Source: an uncultured Bacteroidales bacterium
Lineage (GTDB): Bacteria; Bacteroidota; Bacteroidia; Bacteroidales; Paludibacteraceae
NCBI GenBank assembly: GCA_937891905.1
Contig: CALATT010000095.1
Span: 1 to 47,077 of the forward strand
DNA length: 47,077 nt
Direction: 5' to 3'
In this document: positions 8,401-14,967 of the stretch, piece by piece
Layout of the letters: each line of letters begins with the position of its first letter
Numbering within the stretch: position 1 is the first letter of the stretch
The notes under the pieces: model-generated
What the model was told of the DNA's origin: nothing
Databases searched by the model: none
Seen by the model: the letters and a program-made list of their open reading frames with translations, nothing else
Position numbers and translations under genes: made by a program

Positions 8401-9484
8401 AGACTACAAAGCTATTCAGCATTATGATAATTCCAATAGTAGCTTACAAAAAGTAAACACCAGTGTGGACCACAACTATTTCACCCGAACAGATGGTGCT
8501 ACAATGGATGCTGATGGTAATCTATGGGTACTCAATGCCACGGCTATAGGTAAACCACTACATGTACGCACAAAGAACGGACAATGGGTGGGATTAGATA
8601 TGTATGATAATGGGCAACCTATCAAACTCACCACACCAGGACTTATATGGATAGATCAACGCGATGCGCAATATAAATGGATAATAGACCAACGCGAAGC
8701 ACCTGGTGTCATCCTATTCCACGATAATGGCACACCCACCTACTCAGGGGATGACAAGTCTATCAAGCGAAACATATTCATTGATCAAGATGGCAAAACC
8801 ATCCAATCAGAAAACATCATGTGCCTCACACAAGATTTACATAATCGTATATGGGTTGGCACAAATGCTGGTTTATTTGTCATTCCCGCAGGCGTCGATT
8901 TCTATACCAGCAATAGTTGCAAGCGAATTATCATCCCACGCAATGACGGCACCAACTTAGGCGATTATCTATTAGGCAACGAGCAAATCAATTGCATGGC
9001 TGCAGATGGAGGTAATCGCATGTGGATTGGTACAGCCAATTCTGGTTTATACCTCATCCAAGACGATACTATCACTGTGGCACATTTCACAGAGACAAAC
9101 TCTCTACTGCCATCCAATAACATCCAATCGATTGCTATCATGCCTACTACAGGCGAGGTATTTGTGGGTACAGCCAAAGGTATTGCTTCGTATCGCAGCG
9201 ATGCCAGCGCAGCTCAAGAGGACCTCAGCCAAGCATATGCCTTCCCTAATCCCGTTCGACCCAACTATGGCGGTGCAATCAGCATAGCAGGCCTCATGGA
9301 GAATACGATGGTGAATATCATTGACGCAGGAGGCAACTTGGTATGCAAGACACGCAGCCATGGCGGAATGGCCGTGTGGAGTGGATACCTACCCGATGGC
9401 ACAAAAGCAAAGAGCGGTGTCTATACCGCCCTTTGTAACGAACCCAATGGAGCATCCACTGTGGTTAAGATATTAGTATTATAA
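5426..9484 (+). CDS. porZ: PorZ-like T9SS protein with tandemly duplicated propeller module
   Basis: 1352 residues with a short signal peptide (MKKTLLFILLSIANIVSAQQ). PorZ (about 780 residues, two beta-propellers and a C-terminal T9SS domain) belongs to the T9SS attachment complex and presents the sugar anchor to the sortase PorU. Here residues about 20-612 are one PorZ-type module (WTTHFAYNNVTQIA, YAISDGSLFSVD, LFIAYQAGKIDLL) and residues about 613-1262 are a second (WRLHLSYADPKEIT, YAMANGSLFGVD, LIIAYSNGLIDLL). Only the second is followed by a type A sorting domain (FPNPV at about 1273 to the end, 1352). It is coupled to rdgB (5-bp gap). The porZ name rests on architecture; a PorZ paralogue or sensor-like propeller protein cannot be excluded. 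Confidence 0.75.
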   Translation: MKKTLLFILLSIANIVSAQQWTTHFAYNNVTQIAMADECVYAISDGSLFSVDKQTEQIKVYNRQSGLHGSGINCIHYDNISEQLFIAYQAGKIDLLSKHGVKYIGELYDKDMTQEKTIYNVTIHKRTAYLSTAYGIQTFDLRTNRLVDSYWLRPNGQETHVQDVLIANDSIYAFTTDSLFLAALTDNLVDYTVWKRELRSGRISPDADKGIHYQDAQNHWYAGHAEGIVRFTTTSRLTYKPQGPLANIPYGLTAAHNRLWMVTGGRWANQFGLPGMIMMYDGAKWTNIPINAIKSRPTEPVYDFLNVAVDPKDANHYFVSSYGTGLYEFVGQKCVAHIISSSDNTMGSAVKGVDSLYTRIDKATFDSVGNLWILNAGSVPYPIVCLDTNKTWHGLPIFINNERRNLITPSGFVIDTFHPNYKWIANARVQVEIILIDDNGTPFDSSDDRAIGRNNWTTQKGQLFTPETILSIIQDSKGRIWMATDQGIAIIDTIDYFTNDHCIRPEVMDNNGTNPMTSLRIEALCLDTKGQIWVGTQTMGVYVLNEDATSIIAQYTTDNSALPSNSILSIACDERGIVSIGTGEGLVQYNPNDHTLNTDWEEGNQEELDKGTMQQWRLHLSYADPKEITASPHYIYAMANGSLFGVDRETDELVYHNKATGLNGTDITHIAYDPRAEKLIIAYSNGLIDLLEEDGTVTQIPDISIKAGSIPVTINCITVGSKYTYLGMPFGIIAINTSKAEVTDTYYIGDEASSIDIQQIVELGDSIYAFSYDRMYTAALHDNLIDYRIWHAIDIPCEKVQQAVGFNHQVYTLQHDSLYIYKQGAWQLVVPNKLDWIHASDNQLLTYQRGNGLLYLTDSNQLHNINSTYIAADAIYSNGEYWIAEEEKGLVRLSATNADFFHPIGPANNSGYQLDIAHNQLYIAHGGRWADPFGRLSNLSIYDGHNWRIIPWPDTWYYTGHAIQDVVKYAIDPQDPGHFFVATYGTGVFEFKDYKAIQHYDNSNSSLQKVNTSVDHNYFTRTDGATMDADGNLWVLNATAIGKPLHVRTKNGQWVGLDMYDNGQPIKLTTPGLIWIDQRDAQYKWIIDQREAPGVILFHDNGTPTYSGDDKSIKRNIFIDQDGKTIQSENIMCLTQDLHNRIWVGTNAGLFVIPAGVDFYTSNSCKRIIIPRNDGTNLGDYLLGNEQINCMAADGGNRMWIGTANSGLYLIQDDTITVAHFTETNSLLPSNNIQSIAIMPTTGEVFVGTAKGIASYRSDASAAQEDLSQAYAFPNPVRPNYGGAISIAGLMENTMVNIIDAGGNLVCKTRSHGGMAVWSGYLPDGTKAKSGVYTALCNEPNGASTVVKILVL

Positions 9485-9487
9485 TAC

Positions 9488-10072
9488 TTAATTTCTGATT
9501 AAGCGAAGAAACTCTTCTCGTGTCTTGGCTTGCTGGAATACACCCGTGAAATCGGATGTAACAGTCATCGCGTGCTGCTTCTGCACACCACGCATCTGCA
9601 TGCACAGGTGCTCTGCTTCCACTACCACCATCACGCCCAATGGGTCAAGCGTATTCTGAATACACTCTTTGATCTGCGTCGTCAAGCGCTCTTGCACTTG
9701 CAATCGGCGCGCATAGACATCTACCACACGGGCAATCTTGCTCAGCCCTGTGATACGGCCATTAGGGATATACGCCACATGCACCTTACCAAAGAAAGGC
9801 AACATATGATGCTCGCACAAAGAGTAGAAATCAATATCCTTAACCACCACCATCTGCCTATACTCCTCTTCAAAGAGCGCAGAGCGCAAGATAGCCTCGG
9901 GATCCTCGTTATATCCTTTACACAAAAATTGTAGCGCTTCACCTACGCGCTTAGGCGTCTTGATAAGCCCCTCACGCTGAGGGTCTTCACCTATCTGATC
10001 CAGCACTATCTTGACCGATTGTGCTATTTGCTCCGTCACCTCTGGACGGCTATGAAAGTCTTGTAAATTCAT
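9488..10072 (-). CDS. folE: GTP cyclohydrolase I
   Basis: 194 residues, full length for FolE. Converts GTP to 7,8-dihydroneopterin triphosphate, the first step toward folate or other pterins. Zinc ligands and active-site residues are visible: CEHHMLPFFGKVHVAYIP near residue 86, GRITGLSKIARVVD, the QERLT motif, and HLCMQMRGV near 155 with the second zinc Cys. The ATG at 10072 overlaps the stop of the SPOR-protein gene by 4 bp (ATGA), so translation is probably coupled. It is the last gene of the gyrB-led operon and ends 3 bp from the convergent porZ-like gene. Confidence 0.96.
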   Translation of the reverse strand: MNLQDFHSRPEVTEQIAQSVKIVLDQIGEDPQREGLIKTPKRVGEALQFLCKGYNEDPEAILRSALFEEEYRQMVVVKDIDFYSLCEHHMLPFFGKVHVAYIPNGRITGLSKIARVVDVYARRLQVQERLTTQIKECIQNTLDPLGVMVVVEAEHLCMQMRGVQKQHAMTVTSDFTGVFQQAKTREEFLRLIRN

Positions 10073-10518
10073 GGCAACACCTTAATCTTATCTCGTACAA
10101 TATAGGTATCTCCTATTCGATCTGGATAAGTCTGCACGAACTCTTTCTTATAATCGCGTGCCTCTTCATAGGTACGAAAATCACCTACGCGCACTTTCCA
10201 GAATGGAGGAACATAACTCACATATATAGTATGAGGTAAATAATCCTTTAGTTTTTTCTCCAATTCCAGCGCTTCATCCTTAGCTGTTTGCTGCTGATTG
10301 GAGGAATAGATTTGTACACGATAACCATCAATCTCTATCAATTCTTGCTCACCATAAATAACATTATGTAATAAGCGGGCCACCGTGGAATCCTGATGGA
10401 GCTCCACACCTGACATCTCAGATACTATATCGACGCGATTAGGAACCGCTATCGTATCATCCGCATAGATAGATATATATGCGATTACCGCAATGAGTAA
10501 TACAAATAGTCGTTTCAT
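10069..10518 (-). CDS. SPOR-domain envelope protein
   Basis: 149 residues: signal peptide (MKRLFVLLIAVIAYISIYA), a linker, then a SPOR domain at about 65-145 (YRVQIYSSNQQQTAKDEAL ... PFWKVRVGDFRTYEEA ... TYIVRDKIKVLP). SPOR domains bind septal peptidoglycan stripped of stem peptides, which suggests a periplasmic or outer-membrane role at the division site. The stop overlaps the folE start by 4 bp, and the gene follows the nucleoside kinase by 14 bp. Confidence 0.85.
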   Translation of the reverse strand: MKRLFVLLIAVIAYISIYADDTIAVPNRVDIVSEMSGVELHQDSTVARLLHNVIYGEQELIEIDGYRVQIYSSNQQQTAKDEALELEKKLKDYLPHTIYVSYVPPFWKVRVGDFRTYEEARDYKKEFVQTYPDRIGDTYIVRDKIKVLP

Positions 10519-10532
10519 AAGTTGATCATTTA

Positions 10533-12215
10533 TTAATAATGGAATGAACTACCACCCACAAACTCACGCAGCAACGATGTAGGTGGAATCTCCTTCTCTG
10601 GTATAGGCACGAAATACTGCAAGAACTTCAGCAAACGATGTGCTTCGGAATATTCCTCGCAATATTTAGGAACCTCCTGCAAGATAGGTTCTGCATGGCG
10701 CTTAAGCACTGCAAACTCAAAGATAAGCGCTGAGTTGAACATCACATCCGCCTCTTCCTGGTATGGGTACACCCATTTCATTTCTCCTCGCACCACACTT
10801 GGGCAACGGGCAATCGTCTCACGCGCAGAGAAATTTCTATACTTATAATCGCGCACTACGCGGCGTAGCAAGCGGATATCGGTAGTAGGAATCCAATTAT
10901 GATTATCAATATTGATTGTAGTGAGAGCAGATACATAAATCTTAAATGTAAGACTCCTATCCACATCTGGCAATATACATGGATTGAGCGCATGCAATCC
11001 CTCTATAAGCAAGATGGAGTCTTTTTGCAATTTCAGTTTGCGTCCCTCAAAAACACGCTCGCCGATTGAGAAATCATAAGTGGGTAATTCAACCTCCTTA
11101 CCCTCTAATAATTCTTGCATCTGCTGCCTAAAGAATGGCAGATCAACAGCCTTGACATTCTCAAAATCCCATTCGCCATTCTCATCCACTGGAGTATCCA
11201 CACGATTAACAAAATAATCATCCATGGATAATACCTCCGGCTTGATACCATTCACCATCAATTGTATCTGGAGGCGCTTGGAGAATGTGGTCTTTCCACT
11301 AGAAGAAGGACCCGATACAAAAATCATCTTAGGTCTTTTCTCTGCAATGGCATCTGCTATCTGTGCCACTTTTTTCTCATGCAAGGCTTCTGCTAACTTA
11401 ATCATTTCAAAGGACTTATTACGCTTGCAGGCAATATTAAAGTCCGTCACATTATGAATATGCAGCAGTTTATTCCAACGACTATACTCGCAGAAAATAG
11501 AGAACATCTTATCTTGCTGTATAGCATCCTCCAATACCGTTGGATTCTCTCTATTTGGAATGCGAAGAAGCATACCATCTTGGAATAACTCCAAATCAAA
11601 GACATTGATATATCCCGAACTGGGGAGCAGCACATTCGTATAATAATCAATGAAATCACCCATACGGAAATAACGGCAGTATGGATTACCCAATGTCTCA
11701 AAGATAGTGCCCTTATTATATTGCGAAGCGAACATCTTGATTACATCCTTGGTACGCTTCTCTTCCTCATATATAGGTCTATCTTCTGCTATGATCTGCT
11801 GCATCCGCTGCTTGATAGCAGCCACCATATCTGCTGTCACTACAGGACTATTATGCTGTGTATCCTCCGAATGAGAATGCCATTGCAAAGTGCAGTAATA
11901 GCCCTTGCTAATTGGATGCTCTATACGCAAATCCATGGATGGATAGAGCTCATGAATAGCACATGCGAGCACCATATTCAGCGTGCGCACATAAACGCGC
12001 ATACCTGTAGGCGAACTGGCATCTAAGAACTCCACATCCTTAGGCTTATACATCAAGAAATTAAGGTTCTCCACCTTATAATTCACATGCGCTGCGATAA
12101 TAGGATATTTCAATTGAATACCCAACTGGTCCTTCAATTCAATAAGCGATATCCCACGCGGCACATCATGGTAAGCACCTGTGTTTTTACAAAATATAGT
12201 GATTGTTGGTTCCAT
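10533..12215 (-). CDS. Uridine kinase-like nucleoside kinase with TGS domain
   Basis: 560 residues. The N-terminus (TITIFCKNTGAYHDVPRGISL) is a TGS-like domain; residues about 60-280 resemble the tRNA-synthetase-associated second domain; then a phosphoribulokinase/uridine kinase P-loop domain with VSGPSSSGKTTF near 305, the MDDYFVNR segment and the IEGLHALNP strand. Proteins of this three-part form are annotated as nucleoside kinases in Bacteroidota; I infer phosphorylation of uridine/cytidine, but the substrate has not been shown for this group as far as I know. Internal gene of the gyrB-led operon. Confidence 0.85.
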   Translation of the reverse strand: MEPTITIFCKNTGAYHDVPRGISLIELKDQLGIQLKYPIIAAHVNYKVENLNFLMYKPKDVEFLDASSPTGMRVYVRTLNMVLACAIHELYPSMDLRIEHPISKGYYCTLQWHSHSEDTQHNSPVVTADMVAAIKQRMQQIIAEDRPIYEEEKRTKDVIKMFASQYNKGTIFETLGNPYCRYFRMGDFIDYYTNVLLPSSGYINVFDLELFQDGMLLRIPNRENPTVLEDAIQQDKMFSIFCEYSRWNKLLHIHNVTDFNIACKRNKSFEMIKLAEALHEKKVAQIADAIAEKRPKMIFVSGPSSSGKTTFSKRLQIQLMVNGIKPEVLSMDDYFVNRVDTPVDENGEWDFENVKAVDLPFFRQQMQELLEGKEVELPTYDFSIGERVFEGRKLKLQKDSILLIEGLHALNPCILPDVDRSLTFKIYVSALTTINIDNHNWIPTTDIRLLRRVVRDYKYRNFSARETIARCPSVVRGEMKWVYPYQEEADVMFNSALIFEFAVLKRHAEPILQEVPKYCEEYSEAHRLLKFLQYFVPIPEKEIPPTSLLREFVGGSSFHY

Positions 12216-12290
12216 TAATTAATGAATAATGAACAAAGAACAAAGAACAATGAACAATTAATAATGAATATTATTCGTTAGCGCATAGTA
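12216..12290. repeat. AT-rich simple repeat between kdsA and the nucleoside kinase
   Basis: The gap is filled by direct copies of AATGAAyAATGAAC and GAACAAwGAACAA-type units (AATGAATAATGAACAAAG, GAACAAAGAACAATGAAC). No gene, promoter box or hairpin with a U-tract is seen, so transcription from kdsA probably reads through. Confidence 0.6.
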
Positions 12291-12295
12291 GCTTA

Positions 12296-13078
12296 TTAAT
12301 CCTGCATGGTTTTCTCTATCGCTATTGCCTGCGCTATCAATCGGTCCATATCAGCCAATGGCACTTGATTAGCCGCATCAGAGATAGCCTGCTCTGGATT
12401 AGGATGGGTTTCAATAAACAATCCATCCACCCCTACCGCCATTGCAGCACGCACCAAAGGAGCCACCATCTGTCTATTGCCGCCTGTCACTCCTTGTGCA
12501 GAAGAAGGCTGCTGCACGGAATGAGTGGCATCAAAGATGACGGGGCATCCAAAACGCTTCATCTCCACCAGCGATGTCATATCTACCACTAATCGGCCAT
12601 AACCAAAAGACGAACCGCGCTCCGTGAGCCACACATTGCCCTGCGCCACCGCATTTGGACACGCTTGCTCTATCTTGCTAATCGCTCCTCCCATATCCCA
12701 TGGCGCCATAAACTGCCCCTTCTTGACATTCACAATACATCCCGTGCGGGCGGCGGCCTCCAACAGATCTGTTTGACGACTCAGAAAAGCAGGTATCTGC
12801 AGCACATCTGCCACCTCAGCTACTGGAGCACATTGCCAACTCTCATGCACATCCGTCAGGATAGGAAGAGCAAACTGATCCTTCACTTCTTGCAAGATAC
12901 GCAATCCTTGATCCATACCTATGCCACGGCAAGAAGCAGAGGTACGATTGGCCTTATCATATGATGATTTGAAATAAAGGGTAAGCGCATGTCTCTCGCA
13001 AAGCTCCTTTAGAGTCTCTGCCGTCTGCATTACGCAATCGCGGTTTTCTATCGCACAAGGGCCTGCAATGAGAAACAT
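12296..13078 (-). CDS. kdsA: 3-deoxy-8-phosphooctulonate synthase (KDO-8-P synthase)
   Basis: 260 residues. Condenses phosphoenolpyruvate with arabinose 5-phosphate to KDO-8-phosphate for the lipopolysaccharide inner core. Family motifs: FLIAGPCAIE at the start, YFKSSYDKANRTS, GLRILQEVK, PILTDVHE, LQIPAFLSRQTDLLEAA, NVKKGQF, TERGSSFGYGRLVVDM, FDATHSVQQP and ETHPNPEQAISD. The metal-type Asn position (FKSSYDKAN) suggests the metal-independent class, but this is a weak inference. The protein lacks about 10-20 N-terminal residues of longer homologues but starts correctly before the first strand. Internal gene of the gyrB-led operon, 25 bp after the GH16-like gene. Confidence 0.96.
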   Translation of the reverse strand: MFLIAGPCAIENRDCVMQTAETLKELCERHALTLYFKSSYDKANRTSASCRGIGMDQGLRILQEVKDQFALPILTDVHESWQCAPVAEVADVLQIPAFLSRQTDLLEAAARTGCIVNVKKGQFMAPWDMGGAISKIEQACPNAVAQGNVWLTERGSSFGYGRLVVDMTSLVEMKRFGCPVIFDATHSVQQPSSAQGVTGGNRQMVAPLVRAAMAVGVDGLFIETHPNPEQAISDAANQVPLADMDRLIAQAIAIEKTMQD

Positions 13079-13103
13079 ATAGTAGCAAACTTATTGATTA
13101 TTA

Positions 13104-14417
13104 TTATTCAGCGCATTTATATACACGCATCCACTCCACTTGCATCTTACCCTCACCTGCCTTAGCAGTAGATGGCAAGAATGACTGAGCCAAGAAGAAT
13201 AGTTGATCCTTAGTAAGAGTATTCGCCATACGGAATACCTCTAAGTTATTCACATACCAAATCAGTTCTTCGGCTGTCCAGCGCAATGAATATACATAAT
13301 ATTTCGAGCGAGATGCACCAGATAACTTTACGAGACGAGATTGACCATTAGCCACCATACCCATCTGCACTTTCTTACCATTATAGAAATGGAGCGCCAC
13401 CATAGGTTGACCATTCTTTCCACTGGTTAGACCCAAGAATTGACATCCCGCACCTTTTGAGCGCATCTTCACCATGAATAAACCCTGCTCTTGCGCAAAG
13501 GCTGCTTTGGTATTCATCACATCGGATGTATAACTAAATATCTTCTCAATAAATCCTTTCTTAGCATCCCATGCAGCTGCTTTCTTGGTTTCCTCACGCA
13601 ACTCAATCTCCATATTTCCATTCACAAAGAATGTATTCTTACCGCCGTTATAGGCTTGTTTCTCATTAGCCAATGAATGACCATCCTTAAGCGCTGCGCT
13701 GGCATAACCAAATCCAGGTTGCCAATTAGCACCCGATTGCATATTCTCCTCTAATGTGAGCAAGAAACGATCGGTACGCTCTACCTGCGCTTTATCTTGC
13801 GAGAAATAGAATTGAATATCATTCATCTTACCCAACTCTTTAAAACGCATCTCGCGCACATAACCTTTGGAGTGCTGCCAACGCTTCTTATCTGCCCATA
13901 GCGCATGGCGCTCTTGGAAATCCGGCATATTGATTTCTTTCTCCAATGCAGCTAATTGCTCCATCTCTACAGAATTATGCATCTTGAGATAATTCTTATA
14001 GAATGAAGAGCGATATATGCGATAGAACATACGCAACTCGCCTGAACGCATACGCTCCTTAAAACTCTTAATCTTAGCAAAATCATCTGTCTCACGGAAA
14101 GCAAGAAAAGACAAGAAAGATGGATTTTCCAATGCACCCTTATACCATTTAACGCGGCGAGAAGAAATCATCTTATTATACTGAAGCATCTTCTTTCCCT
14201 CTTCCGTTTCCTTGTATTTACGGGAGATAAGCTCTTTTTTCTCTGCCTGAAACTCAGGGCTCTCAATCTTTTGTTTTAAATCAAGATACTCCTTTAACAC
14301 AGATGACTGATCAATCTGCTTCCAGCGTGCTACGCGCGCTTGAGTACTCTGGATGTGTTTCTCGAATTGCTCTGTAGAGAGCATTTTGCCTGTTAGTCTT
14401 GCCGTAAAAAGATTCAT
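13104..14417 (-). CDS. Protein with C-terminal GH16-like (concanavalin-fold) domain, no signal peptide
   Basis: 437 residues. Residues 1-215 are charged and helical (many K, E, R, with SPEFQAEKKELISRKYKE and similar), predicted coiled-coil or helical repeat. From about 225 the protein resembles a GH16/concanavalin-like jelly roll: FGYASAAL, NGNMEIELREE, LFMVKMRSKG, YYVYSLRWTAEELIWYVNN and the terminal MQVEWMRVYKC, the last two matching the W-T-x-x-x-I-x-W-Y-V and V-D-x-V-R-V-Y motifs of GH16. I cannot find the catalytic E-x-D-x-x-E of GH16, so it may bind glycans without cutting them. No export signal is visible. Operon context (LPS and envelope genes) hints at an envelope role. Confidence 0.6.
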   Translation of the reverse strand: MNLFTARLTGKMLSTEQFEKHIQSTQARVARWKQIDQSSVLKEYLDLKQKIESPEFQAEKKELISRKYKETEEGKKMLQYNKMISSRRVKWYKGALENPSFLSFLAFRETDDFAKIKSFKERMRSGELRMFYRIYRSSFYKNYLKMHNSVEMEQLAALEKEINMPDFQERHALWADKKRWQHSKGYVREMRFKELGKMNDIQFYFSQDKAQVERTDRFLLTLEENMQSGANWQPGFGYASAALKDGHSLANEKQAYNGGKNTFFVNGNMEIELREETKKAAAWDAKKGFIEKIFSYTSDVMNTKAAFAQEQGLFMVKMRSKGAGCQFLGLTSGKNGQPMVALHFYNGKKVQMGMVANGQSRLVKLSGASRSKYYVYSLRWTAEELIWYVNNLEVFRMANTLTKDQLFFLAQSFLPSTAKAGEGKMQVEWMRVYKCAE

Positions 14418-14429
14418 AATATCTATTCT

Positions 14430-14966
14430 TTAAAGAGTTGTTAATCTACTAAATAATTCATCAAGCGATTGCACAAAAATAGGCTTGTAGTGCTCCTGCT
14501 CTGGAATAAAATACAAGGAACGCATATGTGCTATCTGTGCCTGTAATGAGCCATAGAAATCATCATGATTGAGGATTAGAATAGGTTTACGATGCTCACC
14601 CACAATAGCTGATGATATCACATCCATCATCTCATCCAGCGTACCATAACTGCCTGGCAAACAAATAAAAACATCGGATTGCTCACGCATCACTTGCTTG
14701 CGCTCTGACATATTCGATACAGGTATGAGTTCGTGGCAGTTATCTGCCTGACGCCCTGCTGCTATGATGCGCGAAGGAATAACGCCTATCACTTGCGCGC
14801 CGGCCGCAACAGCCGCAGCACTCGTTCTGCTCATCAATCCACCCGTGGCGCCACCATACACCAATGTATGCCCATGCTCGCCTATCCAACGCCCCACTGC
14901 ATCACCTAAAGCCAAATACGACTCAGGGATACTATCCTTCGCACTACAATAAACAGCTATTTTCAT
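14430..14966 (-). CDS. LOG-family Rossmann protein (TIGR00730 type)
   Basis: 178 residues from ATG at 14966 (MKIAVYCSAKDSIPESY), which lies one base past the gyrB stop; a longer frame reaching into gyrB lacks family similarity. LOG proteins cleave nucleoside 5'-monophosphates at the N-glycosidic bond (cytokinin-type phosphoribohydrolases); bacterial roles are often unclear and old annotations call them lysine decarboxylases. Motifs: YGGATGGLM near 37-45, SERKQVM near 87-93 and PGSYGTLDEM at 104-113. The usual PGGxGT is changed to PGSYGT. Part of the gyrB-led operon. Confidence 0.85.
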   Translation of the reverse strand: MKIAVYCSAKDSIPESYLALGDAVGRWIGEHGHTLVYGGATGGLMSRTSAAAVAAGAQVIGVIPSRIIAAGRQADNCHELIPVSNMSERKQVMREQSDVFICLPGSYGTLDEMMDVISSAIVGEHRKPILILNHDDFYGSLQAQIAHMRSLYFIPEQEHYKPIFVQSLDELFSRLTTL

Positions 14967-14967
14967 C

